A stretch of 21,210 nt of DNA from positions 1,652-22,861 of the forward strand of contig DGAQ01000034.1 in NCBI GenBank assembly GCA_002382445.1, given 5' to 3'. The translations under genes and the position numbers were made by a program. The notes beneath the pieces were generated by a model, which was not told the DNA's origin, made no database searches, and saw only the letters and a list, made by a program, of their open reading frames with translations. This document shows positions 1 through 6,627 of this stretch, in pieces (the first letter of the stretch is position 1; each line of letters starts with the position of its first letter). The DNA is from Porticoccaceae bacterium UBA4026. GTDB lineage: Bacteria > Pseudomonadota > Gammaproteobacteria > Pseudomonadales > Porticoccaceae.

Positions 1-47
1 TGAATGAGCTTTAACATCTGGTATTTGCGCTCTCGTTTGATGCTCAT
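1..47 (-). CDS. Possible partial ORF running off the left edge
   Basis: An ATG at 47 on the minus strand opens a frame that stays open to the window edge (16 codons, beginning MSIKRERKYQ, strongly basic). It lies 51 nt downstream of the stop of the 116-residue ORF at 99-449 and in the same direction, so it could be a third gene of that module. No good ribosome binding site precedes it, and so short an open frame can arise by chance. No family is recognisable. Confidence 0.25.
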   Translation of the reverse strand, partial: MSIKRERKYQMLKLI

Positions 48-98
48 TTGAAAAGAATGGTTTCTTGAGCTTTAATGAAGACGTTTATCTTTTCGTAT

Positions 99-449
99 TT
101 ATCCACGGTTGGCATGAGTCATCCTCCGCATCATTTCGACTCTATTATCTTCAATGAAGGCATGTGTAAGCTTCTCTGAGTCTACTGCTTTCATCATTCT
201 GTTGTCGGCATACATTCTGCCTCCATCGCTCCGAACAGAATTAAATTGGTGGTCTTTCTGGGCTGAATTGCCTCCATAGATTTTGCTATAAACCATGAAG
301 TTTTCCGCGCTTGTGTCTTTGTATTGAGTTGCTTTACAAAATTGCAGATAGTCATCAACAAAGTCATCATTGTGAAAGTGGTCTTTCTGCTTTTTGTAAG
401 CCTTTTGGCATATCTCGCGAGCTTCTTTATTGAGTGTTTCTATTTTCAT
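99..449 (-). CDS. Unrecognised 116-residue hydrophilic protein
   Basis: I do not recognise this protein. It is charged and soluble, with no signal peptide or membrane segment. The first half is rich in Lys, His and Asp, and the tail is Met/Arg-rich (VEMMRRMTHANRG). A strong Shine-Dalgarno (AGGAGGA, minus strand 462-456) sits 6 nt before the ATG, the best evidence that it is expressed. Its start overlaps the stop of the small upstream ORF (446-547) by ATGA, which suggests translational coupling. The module lies beside a broken cytochrome c gene and is AT-rich compared with the core genes further right, so it may belong to an acquired element (inference). It could be a cargo or accessory protein of a mobile element, but nothing in its sequence shows a function. 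Confidence 0.6.
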   Translation of the reverse strand: MKIETLNKEAREICQKAYKKQKDHFHNDDFVDDYLQFCKATQYKDTSAENFMVYSKIYGGNSAQKDHQFNSVRSDGGRMYADNRMMKAVDSEKLTHAFIEDNRVEMMRRMTHANRG

Positions 450-547
450 TTATATTCCTCCTGGCATTTTTCGTTTGAAAAAGCCTCTTTGCTAACTGCA
501 TTTGCGATAATTCCCTGCTTCAGCCATTCAATGGCTTGGCTTCGCAT
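446..547 (-). CDS. Small ORF (33 aa) coupled to the 116-aa gene
   Basis: On the minus strand an ATG at 547 opens a 33-codon frame (begins MRSQAIEWLKQG, ends CQEEYK) whose TGA overlaps the ATG of the downstream gene as ATGA. The peptide looks like a short amphipathic helix with a polar tail. The 4-nt overlap and the strong Shine-Dalgarno for the next gene inside its 3' end argue for a real upstream cistron or a leader that couples translation. Against it, no clear ribosome binding site precedes its own start, and it is too short to assign. It reaches almost to the point where cytochrome c homology begins on the other strand. Confidence 0.35.
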   Translation of the reverse strand: MRSQAIEWLKQGIIANAVSKEAFSNEKCQEEYK

Positions 548-549
548 TA

Positions 550-916
550 ACAGATATAAACAGTGCCAGATTTAAGCGATTTTGAGCTATTACTAAGCGG
601 TGGTGCTGACTATGGGTTTATGTGTGCTAGCTGTCATTTAGCACCCGGTCAAAAAGAAAGTGATATGAGTTTAGGCTTATATCCTGCTCCACCAAATTTG
701 AGCATTACAGATGAAGAAAATATAAAACACAACGGAAATGACAAATTCACACAAGCTAGAAATTTTTGGATTATAAAACACGGTATAAAAGCATCCGGCA
801 TGCCTGCATGGGGAAAAACGCATGATGATCAACGTATTTGGGCAATGGTCGCGTTTCTCGAAGGTCTACCTGCATTGACACCTGAGCAGTATCAAATATT
901 AACGGCAGTAGATTAG
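550..916 (+). pseudogene. Cytochrome c, 5'-truncated and frameshifted
   Basis: From 563 the frame encodes a class I c-type cytochrome domain: the haem site CASCH (623-637), then YPAPPNL, a probable axial Met in KASGMPAWG, and the conserved tail THDDQRIWAMVAFLEGLP. Family members have an N-terminal signal anchor and roughly 50 more residues before this point; here they are missing. Upstream codons read TDI in another frame, and removing one A near 558-560 would restore DITVPDLSD, the usual lead-in to this domain, so a +1 frameshift is likely. The only in-frame start is the GTG at 563, with no ribosome binding site and no export signal, so haem could not be attached in the periplasm. The homologous part ends in an intact C-terminus. 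It was probably part of a redox or metal-resistance locus together with the next gene. Pseudogene status is inference from the missing 5' end. Confidence 0.75.
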
Positions 917-1012
917 TGGTAGCCATAAAGGGAATTTTAAAGAAAATGGTCAATGAAAACCGTTCTTAATTATAGGTAAAATCTAAATAAAATCTTAAAA
1001 AAGGTAAAAGAT

Positions 1013-1516
1013 ATGATCAAAATTATAGTAATTTCATTGTTACTCATCTTAAGCTTTTCAACTTTAGCTGATGGGGAGCAAGGTCAGACAAATAAAGATA
1101 AACAAGAAATTATTGATATAATTTCAGGTATTAAATATGGTTGGGAAAACGGTGATGGCACACCGTTCAGAAAAACCTTTTTAGATTTTAAAGGTGCACG
1201 ATATATTGAGTCCGGCGGCCAAAATAAAGGTTTAGATTCTCTCGTTACTCATCATGTTGAACCCGAGAAAGGCGCCATGGAATATATGATGTTAGATTTT
1301 AGCGCTATTGAAGTTCATTTTGAAGGCGAAAACAAACACTTTGCCTGGGTGATTGCTGATACGCACTTTAAAGCCAAATTGAAAAAAAATGGTCGAGAAC
1401 TTGATAAGAAAGGGCATCAAACATTTTTATTTCGAAAAATTGGTGATCAATGGAAAGTCGTACATACCCATTCATCTGGCCGAGACAATCTTCCAAAAGA
1501 AGATCATAAGCACTGA
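1013..1516 (+). CDS. Exported NTF2-like (SnoaL/DUF4440-type) protein
   Basis: A 167-residue protein with a clear signal peptide (about residues 1-19, MIKIIVISLLLILSF...LA) and a single NTF2-like fold domain. The recognisable stretches are the helix KYGWENGDGTPFRKTFLD, then ARYIESGGQNKGLDSL, AWVIADTHFKAK, and the C-terminal strand FLFRKIGDQWKVVHTHSS, which is typical of SnoaL/DUF4440 proteins. It is expected to be periplasmic. An AAGG-type ribosome binding site lies just before the ATG. The C-terminal tail is His/Lys-rich (KEDHKH). Proteins of this kind bind small ligands or act as enzymes; no catalytic residues can be assigned here. It follows the broken cytochrome c gene in the same direction with a 96-nt gap and converges on the hupE operon, so a metal- or redox-stress setting is plausible but unproven. 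Confidence 0.75.
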   Translation: MIKIIVISLLLILSFSTLADGEQGQTNKDKQEIIDIISGIKYGWENGDGTPFRKTFLDFKGARYIESGGQNKGLDSLVTHHVEPEKGAMEYMMLDFSAIEVHFEGENKHFAWVIADTHFKAKLKKNGRELDKKGHQTFLFRKIGDQWKVVHTHSSGRDNLPKEDHKH

Positions 1517-1587
1517 TTATCGATGGTCTTCCGAGGGGCTTTGCGAGGGAGTCTAAAATGTCGCTAAGTTATTGATTTATAAGTATA

Positions 1588-1779
1588 TTATACAGATATA
1601 TCAGTTTGCTGTAAAGGGAGATTTTTGCGTTGGTATCTTAAAATGGTGGGTTGCTGCACGGTCTTGATGGCAATGTTAATCGCCGTTTCCCGCGTAATAT
1701 CATTGTGCCCTTCGTGAGCGAATACTGCACTTTGTCCAAAACATACAACAAGCGCTAATGTATGAAGAATAGTTTTTAT
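1588..1779 (-). pseudogene. Small periplasmic protein gene with ATA start, probably decayed
   Basis: Minus-strand reading from an ATA at 1779-1777 gives 63 codons: Lys-Thr, a hydrophobic signal peptide ending SAVFA, then HEGHNDITRETAINIAIKT and a tail ending in TAA at 1588. The layout (signal peptide, HEGH, a helix of the type ITxExAIxIAxKTV) resembles small DUF6488-type periplasmic proteins found beside HupE and metal-efflux genes; I name this family with low confidence. A well-formed Shine-Dalgarno (GAGGA, 1791-1787) sits 7 nt before the ATA, and the preceding gene stops 20 nt upstream, so this was clearly the third cistron. No ATG, GTG or TTG occurs in frame near the 5' end. ATA is at best a very poor start. 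After KTVQQ the sequence no longer resembles the family and ends early, so the gene looks both start-less and truncated. Confidence 0.6.
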
Positions 1780-1799
1780 TTTGTAGTCCTCTATATTAT

Positions 1800-2327
1800 C
1801 TACTGTTTTAGTCCAATGACGGTGTATTGCCCTTTTATAATTAATTGGATAGCTATGGGCTTGTCGCTCTCATTGTTCCAATACCAACCATGTGAGCCGT
1901 CAAAAGGAGCCGTAAAACTGCCTTTCATTTCAGCTAAGGTGGCTATTGCATAGCTTTCAAAATAACCTGTGGTATCTCCTTCTGGCTCTCCGTGTAAATC
2001 AAAGTAAAGCGGCTCGTCATCCGTTAGCCATTCATAGGTCATTTTGTCGTACCGGCCCATCTGAAATTTGTATTCAATACCTTTTCCAGCAGGGACGATT
2101 ACTTCAATCAACTCCTGCCCTCGTTCAGTGGCGACAGCGATTCCTGTTTCTGTTAGCGTATCATCATGACTCGCTAAAGCGGTTAAGCCTAATCTATGAC
2201 CGATATGTGTCGGATCGATATTGTATTCTGCTGGCAGAATAAAACATACGAACACTACAGCTGCTATGATGACGGCGAAAATAGTCGATTTTACTAATGT
2301 TTTTGTACTTACTACATGTGGTGTCAT
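1800..2327 (-). CDS. Transmembrane anchor protein of metal-resistance type loci
   Basis: A 175-residue protein with one N-terminal transmembrane helix (about residues 13-31), followed at once by the conserved LPAEYNIDPTHIGHRLGLT. The rest is periplasmic: charged, with VPAGKGIEYKFQM, the acidic YFDLHGEPEG, ESYAIATLAEMKGSFTAPFDGSHGWYWNN, and a C-terminal strand. This matches the family usually annotated simply as transmembrane anchor protein, often encoded beside HupE/UreJ proteins and RND-type heavy-metal efflux systems. Its molecular role is not established. It lies 18 nt downstream of hupE on the minus strand and 20 nt upstream of the start-less small gene, so the three form one operon. Its own ribosome binding site is weak (GAGAGACTGAA before the ATG), consistent with coupling to hupE. 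Confidence 0.8.
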   Translation of the reverse strand: MTPHVVSTKTLVKSTIFAVIIAAVVFVCFILPAEYNIDPTHIGHRLGLTALASHDDTLTETGIAVATERGQELIEVIVPAGKGIEYKFQMGRYDKMTYEWLTDDEPLYFDLHGEPEGDTTGYFESYAIATLAEMKGSFTAPFDGSHGWYWNNESDKPIAIQLIIKGQYTVIGLKQ

Positions 2328-2345
2328 TTCAGTCTCTCATTCAAA

Positions 2346-3041
2346 TTAGTATAAATAAAAACCGGTTAATTGAAGACCCATCAGCATTAATCCAGCACTC
2401 ATTAGCATCGTGTTCGTCACAGTTGAAAAGCGCTCGAATGAAGGGAGCTTTCGCCAGAAGTTAATGGCGATAAGAATGAAGGCCAGTGCCATAAACTGAC
2501 CTAATTCGACGCCAATATTAAAGGCAATTATATTGGCAACTAGGCCCTCAGAAGGCAGTTCAAATTCTTGTAATTTGGTTGCTAAACCAAAGCCATGAAA
2601 CAAGCCAAATATAAGCACTGCTAATTTAGTGCTCGGCTGCTTGCCAAATAAGCGTTTAAACCCACCCAAATTATCGAAACCTTTGTACACCACGGAGAAT
2701 CCAATAATGGCATCGATTAAATAGGGATTAACTTGTATGTGACCCAGCACTCCCCAAAGTAAGGTAATGCTGTGACCTATCGTAAACATACTCACATACA
2801 GCAGTACATCGCGGCTTCGGTAGAGGAAAAATATGACGCCGACCAAAAATAGTATGTGGTCATAGCCCGTGAACATGTGTTTGGCTCCGATATAAATAAA
2901 CGGGATAAATTGCATCCCGGTATTTTGTTCCAAGAACAAACGGGTATCCTCGTCAACGCCATGGGCCATAGCGCCAAGTGACAGACTCACCAACAGCAAC
3001 GTTAGGAACAGTGCTAAAACGCGTCTTATCCTAGTTTGCAT
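2346..3041 (-). CDS. HupE/UreJ-family membrane protein
   Basis: A 231-residue polytopic inner-membrane protein. It begins with a cleavable-looking signal (cleavage near AMA|HGVDED, residue 26), followed by about six hydrophobic helices. Motifs typical of HupE/UreJ are all present: GYDHILFLVGV (D61, H62), FTIGHSITL (H90), GLFHGFGLA (H149) and FNIGVELGQ (E179). The His/Asp/Glu residues inside the helices suggest metal binding. Known members transport nickel or cobalt for hydrogenase or urease; this longer version with an N-terminal periplasmic segment occurs in other metal settings, and no urease or hydrogenase gene is in the window. A strong Shine-Dalgarno (AGGAG, 7 nt before the ATG) makes it the first gene of the operon. 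The metal carried cannot be told from sequence. Confidence 0.85.
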   Translation of the reverse strand: MQTRIRRVLALFLTLLLVSLSLGAMAHGVDEDTRLFLEQNTGMQFIPFIYIGAKHMFTGYDHILFLVGVIFFLYRSRDVLLYVSMFTIGHSITLLWGVLGHIQVNPYLIDAIIGFSVVYKGFDNLGGFKRLFGKQPSTKLAVLIFGLFHGFGLATKLQEFELPSEGLVANIIAFNIGVELGQFMALAFILIAINFWRKLPSFERFSTVTNTMLMSAGLMLMGLQLTGFYLY

Positions 3042-3078
3042 GAACTTGCTCCTCTTCTTCGATTGGTACTTTGTCTTT

Positions 3079-3282
3079 ATGGAGTATTCGATAAAGAGTG
3101 TGCTGCCTTCGCTCCCTTTGTTTTTGATTTTTCCTTTATTGATAGATCGAGTAGGTTTTTGGATGGCGCTTTTTGCTGGCTCAATAGTGCCGATTTTTTT
3201 CCTTTACCTGCTTAACCCCAATATTATATTGATTAAAAGCAAAAGATATAATTTATTAGGTACAATGCGCAACCTAAAATAA
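3079..3282 (+). CDS. Possible small two-helix membrane protein
   Basis: An open frame of 67 codons from an ATG at 3079 encodes two hydrophobic segments (PSLPLFLIFPLLI and FWMALFAGSIVPIFFLYLL) separated by a short DRVG turn, then a basic tail. An earlier ATG at 3040 overlaps the hupE start and also lacks a ribosome binding site, so the start is uncertain. It stops 14 nt before the aminotransferase gene in the same direction. I do not recognise the family. The segment also has to hold the promoters for the hupE operon and for the aminotransferase, so this may be a chance ORF in AT-rich DNA. Confidence 0.4.
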   Translation: MEYSIKSVLPSLPLFLIFPLLIDRVGFWMALFAGSIVPIFFLYLLNPNIILIKSKRYNLLGTMRNLK

Positions 3283-3296
3283 AACCATCGCAAAGT

Positions 3297-4526
3297 ATGC
3301 AAGTAATGAAGCCATTTTTACAATCAGACAAATTAAAAAATGTTAATTACGAGATTCGAGGTCCCGTGCTTGACTATGCCAATTCGCTAGAAGATGAAGG
3401 GCAACAGATACTTAAGCTAAACATTGGCAACCCTGGTGCCTTTGGTTTTGATGCACCTGACGAAATAATGCGCGACGTCATACATAACCTTCGCGACGCA
3501 CAAGGATACTCTCACAGTAAGGGCCTATTTGCCGCTAGAAAAGCCGTGATGCAACGATACCAAGCTGAGGGCGTTGAAGATATCCAAGTTGAAGATGTCA
3601 TTATGGGCAATGGCGTTAGCGAATTAATTGTAATGTCGATGCAAGGCTTGCTTAATCAGGGAGATGAAATCCTTATCCCCTCCCCCGACTATCCGCTGTG
3701 GACAGCAGCAGTGTCTATTGCAGGGGGAACGCCAGTACATTATGAATGTGAAGAAACGGAAGGCTGGCTACCCAATCTTAGCGACATAGAGAGAAAAATA
3801 ACTCAAAATACCCGTGGTATCGTGATTATTAACCCCAATAACCCCACGGGTGCGGTGTATTCCAAAGAAATCTTACTGGGTATGGTAAAGATAGCCGAGC
3901 GGCATGGACTGATTATCTTTGCCGACGAGATTTATGACCGCATTTTGTATGATAAGGCGATACATCATCCCCTTGCTCTTTTGGTAAAAAATACACTGTG
4001 CTTGACCTTCAACGGGCTTTCTAAAACCTATCGACTTGCTGGATTTAGGTCTGGGTGGATGTTGATTAGTGGCACAAAACAGATAGCCAAAAGTTACATT
4101 GAAGGCTTAGAAATGCTGGCCTCTATGCGCTTGTGTGCGAACGTGCCTGCCATGCTAGCAGTACAAACCGCGCTTGGCGGGCGGCAAAGCATCAAAGATT
4201 TGATACTCCCCGGTGGTCGCCTGCTTGCTCAACGCGACTTAGCCCATAATCTTTTAACCGCCATTCCCGGCGTAAGTTGTGTAAAACCTCAATCAGCGAT
4301 GTACTTGTTTTTCAAGTTAGACGAATCGGTCTATCCTGTTGATAATGATGAAAATTTTGTTCTCGAACTGCTAAAAAAAGAACGCTTGCTGATCGTCCAG
4401 GGTTCTGCATTTGCCTGCAAAGATACTCAACACTTCAGAATAGTATTTTTACCAGACCAGGACATGCTTATTAGAGCGATGGAGCGACTCTCGAACTTCC
4501 TCCTATCCTATGCCGCTAAGCGGTAA
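3297..4526 (+). CDS. alaA: Alanine-synthesising glutamate-pyruvate aminotransferase AlaA
   Basis: A 409-residue fold-type I, PLP-dependent aminotransferase, collinear over its whole length with E. coli AlaA (405 aa), which makes alanine from pyruvate and glutamate in the cytoplasm. Visible landmarks: N-terminal LKNVNYEIRGPVL, the KLNIGNPGAFGF loop, IIINPNNPTGAVYS (from N179), FADEIYD (D210, Y213), the PLP lysine K243 in GLSKTYRLAGFR, the family-typical IEGLEMLASMRLCANVPA, and carboxylate-binding R381 in FRIVFLP. The start could be the ATG at 3297 or at 3306; neither has a strong ribosome binding site, and homologues do not decide between them. It is probably monocistronic or follows the small membrane ORF, and it converges with pdxB across a 36-nt gap that shows no obvious terminator. 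Confidence 0.93.
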   Translation: MQVMKPFLQSDKLKNVNYEIRGPVLDYANSLEDEGQQILKLNIGNPGAFGFDAPDEIMRDVIHNLRDAQGYSHSKGLFAARKAVMQRYQAEGVEDIQVEDVIMGNGVSELIVMSMQGLLNQGDEILIPSPDYPLWTAAVSIAGGTPVHYECEETEGWLPNLSDIERKITQNTRGIVIINPNNPTGAVYSKEILLGMVKIAERHGLIIFADEIYDRILYDKAIHHPLALLVKNTLCLTFNGLSKTYRLAGFRSGWMLISGTKQIAKSYIEGLEMLASMRLCANVPAMLAVQTALGGRQSIKDLILPGGRLLAQRDLAHNLLTAIPGVSCVKPQSAMYLFFKLDESVYPVDNDENFVLELLKKERLLIVQGSAFACKDTQHFRIVFLPDQDMLIRAMERLSNFLLSYAAKR

Positions 4527-4562
4527 AAGTCGGCACAGGCGCAGTGAAATATCATCGAGGCG

Positions 4563-5684
4563 CTAAGCTAGATTAAAGCCTAAAGCGGTGAGCGTTGAGC
4601 GATCATGGTGAGATAGCTTTAGCCGCTCAGAATTAAATGTCATAGCCTTCCATTCACGACGAACTGGGTATTCTCTTCGCAGACGATCAAAATATTCACC
4701 GACAAGTTTAGAGTTAGGTTCAACACCTTCAAGTATTAAACGCATTCTGCCGTCGTCTTCGCCAACGTCAAAGCTAGCCAAAATAGCATCGGCCACACTG
4801 CTAATAACCACCGCGCATACTTCCATGTCGTCGAGCTTAGCGCTATTAAGCTCTTCCCAGGAAGCATCCTGCCAATTCATAAATTCTCTGAAGACCATGG
4901 ATGTTCCATTTACTTTTCCCTCGAGACTATATCCGGCAATATGAGGTGAAGCCATTGACACGTATTCAAGCAACTCTAAGTCAATCAAAGGTTCAGGTTC
5001 CCAGACGTCAAGGGCAACTAACAAGTCCGCGCCTCCCTTTAACCTAGCGAGTAAGGCTTGGTTATCAACCACTGCACCACGACCAGCGTTAATTAGAAGA
5101 GATCCAGATTTAATCTTAGACAGCGCCTTAGCATCCAGTAAATGATAGGTAGGCTGAGGCCCAGACAAAGTTAAGGGCGTGTGCAGACACAGGATGTCGC
5201 TATCGAGTGCTGACTCAAAATTGGTGGTGACTATTCCGCTGTCGGGACTCAAAAAGGGGTCGTAAACTCGACAGTCAACACCGATCGATAAAAGAGCTTT
5301 TAATAGGCTGCCGCCGACATTACCGCAACCCACTATGCCGACTGTTTTGTTTTGCCAGTCGGGCATTAATCGAGTCATGACGGACAAATCATATTGCACC
5401 ACGGATTGAGCGTTACAACCAGGAGCATGAGCAAAGTGCACACCCGCTGCTTTAAGGTAATCTAGATCGATATGGTCTGTTCCGATAGTCGCAGAGCCTA
5501 CAAATTTTATCTTGGAACCCTTCAGCAGATCGGCATCCACCTTAGTCACCGACCTCACTAACAGGATATCTGCATCCGCTATCTCTAAGGCCGATATTTC
5601 TCGGCCAGGCAAAAGAGCAACATCACCATAAGGTTCGAATAATTCAGTCACTAACGGCATACTTTGGTCAGCAATAATTTTCAC
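4563..5684 (-). CDS. pdxB: Erythronate-4-phosphate dehydrogenase PdxB
   Basis: A 373-residue D-2-hydroxyacid dehydrogenase that oxidises 4-phosphoerythronate, the second step of the DXP-dependent pyridoxal 5'-phosphate pathway. Seen in order: N-terminal MKIIADQSMPLVTELF, FVGSATIGTDHID, APGCNAQSVVQY, the NAD-binding GIVGCGNVGG (about 116-125), and the catalytic set R202 (NAGRGAVVD), E229 (ALDVWEPEP) and H248 (SPHIAGYS). The C-terminal dimerisation domain specific to PdxB follows. Length is close to the E. coli enzyme (378). It starts with GTG, 7 nt after the stop of the 5'-nuclease gene, and is last in the epmC-nuclease-pdxB operon. PLP made by this pathway is needed by aminotransferases such as the convergent AlaA. 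Confidence 0.93.
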   Translation of the reverse strand: MKIIADQSMPLVTELFEPYGDVALLPGREISALEIADADILLVRSVTKVDADLLKGSKIKFVGSATIGTDHIDLDYLKAAGVHFAHAPGCNAQSVVQYDLSVMTRLMPDWQNKTVGIVGCGNVGGSLLKALLSIGVDCRVYDPFLSPDSGIVTTNFESALDSDILCLHTPLTLSGPQPTYHLLDAKALSKIKSGSLLINAGRGAVVDNQALLARLKGGADLLVALDVWEPEPLIDLELLEYVSMASPHIAGYSLEGKVNGTSMVFREFMNWQDASWEELNSAKLDDMEVCAVVISSVADAILASFDVGEDDGRMRLILEGVEPNSKLVGEYFDRLRREYPVRREWKAMTFNSERLKLSHHDRSTLTALGFNLA

Positions 5685-5691
5685 GCTAATC

Positions 5692-6618
5692 TCATTTAAG
5701 TAATGGTTGAGTGGTTACATATTGGCTGGTTTGCCGTAACTTAAGATCGGCGGTTCGCCGAGAAAACGCAGAGCCAAACCCCATTTCTTCACAAAAAATC
5801 TCAAAGGCATCTAGATGAATACCTTTCCATTCGATAGATTCCAGACTAGGCACCGATTTAGCGTCACAAGTGATTGTGGTCAATTGCTTAGCTAACTGTA
5901 GCTGATCCACGCAACCGACTAGTTTATCGGCTAATTTTTTTGCCCCGCGAATCGGCAAGTCCTGTAGTTGATCAAGGTGACTCATTATTGCTTCTACGTC
6001 AGAAAAATGGGACAGCATCTGCTTAGCTGTCTTTGATCCTATTCCCGGTACTCCGGGAATGTTATCGCTTTTATCACCGACTAGCGCAAGATAGTCCGCC
6101 ATTTGACCACAACCTAGGTCTAACTCAGCCTCAAGTTCAGCCTGGCCTTTAGCGTTGGATTTTCCGAAATCCCAATAAAGATCCTGCCCCCTAACCAGCT
6201 GCATAAGGTCCCTGTCTCGACTGACAATGACCGGCTGGACGTTTTTTCCCCTGACCGCGCTAGCCATGCTACCAATCAAGTCATCGGCCTCGAACTCTGC
6301 TGATGCCAGTTCAGAGACACCCAGTACTCGGCATAATTGCCGGCAGGCATTTAACTGAAAAGCCAGCGCTTCATCTGGCAATTCTCGGTTAGCTTTATAA
6401 TCCGCACACAGCCGATGTCGAAAGCCCGTACCAAGACTCTCATCAAAGGCGCAAAATATATATTCTGGCTGCTGTCGGCGCAACAAATCAAGAAGAAACC
6501 CAGTGAAGCCATAAACCGCATGAGTCGGAAATTTCGGCTCGAGAGAATGCCAGTTCTCTGGCAAGCTGAAGTAGCTTCGAAAAATATAAATTGGGGAGTC
6601 GATTAATAAAGCCTGCAT
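5692..6618 (-). CDS. Stand-alone Pol I-like 5'-3' exonuclease/flap nuclease
   Basis: A 308-residue protein equivalent to the 5'-nuclease domain of DNA polymerase I without polymerase, expected to cut 5' flaps or degrade DNA/RNA 5' ends using two metal ions. The acidic active-site residues are visible: D7 (LLIDSP), D59 (CAFDE), E110/D112/D113 (EFEADDLIG), D135/D137 (SRDRDLMQL) and D182/D185 (VGDKSDNIPG). These are followed by the helix-hairpin-helix GVPGIGSKTAKQML; the arch sequence DYKANRELP is present too. All the metal ligands seem intact, and it is longer than E. coli Xni (251), so it is better called a 5'-nuclease family protein than Xni. An AGGG ribosome binding site precedes the ATG. 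It sits 9 nt after epmC and 7 nt before pdxB, so the three genes are co-transcribed. Confidence 0.88.
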   Translation of the reverse strand: MQALLIDSPIYIFRSYFSLPENWHSLEPKFPTHAVYGFTGFLLDLLRRQQPEYIFCAFDESLGTGFRHRLCADYKANRELPDEALAFQLNACRQLCRVLGVSELASAEFEADDLIGSMASAVRGKNVQPVIVSRDRDLMQLVRGQDLYWDFGKSNAKGQAELEAELDLGCGQMADYLALVGDKSDNIPGVPGIGSKTAKQMLSHFSDVEAIMSHLDQLQDLPIRGAKKLADKLVGCVDQLQLAKQLTTITCDAKSVPSLESIEWKGIHLDAFEIFCEEMGFGSAFSRRTADLKLRQTSQYVTTQPLLK

Positions 6619-6627
6619 GCTAATTCC

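Noticed and set aside
5..75. Ten-base direct repeat TGAGCTTTAA (5-14 and 66-75)
   Set aside because: Two short copies only, with no array structure or flanking features; too little to call a repeat element.
445..560. Possible integron attC site or IS end at the cytochrome junction
   Set aside because: I looked for the paired core sites of attC and for terminal inverted repeats or target duplications and found none that fit.
324..575. Plus-strand ORF of 83 codons with hydrophobic stretches that could be the missing cytochrome N-terminus
   Set aside because: It is antisense to the 116-residue gene, is in a different frame from the cytochrome, lacks a ribosome binding site, and its end (RINRYKQCQI) does not resemble the family's lead-in.
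1583..1593. Palindrome GTATATTATAC as a possible operator
   Set aside because: It is short, AT-rich, lies at the 3' end of a decayed gene and overlaps its stop codon; chance occurrence is likely.
3228..3280. TATAAT-like boxes upstream of alaA as its promoter
   Set aside because: A TATAAT is present, but the nearest TTGATT is only 12 nt away and no correctly spaced -35 box is visible, so I do not call it.
4527..4562. Bidirectional terminator between alaA and pdxB
   Set aside because: The 36-nt gap has no stable GC stem followed by a T-tract on either strand.
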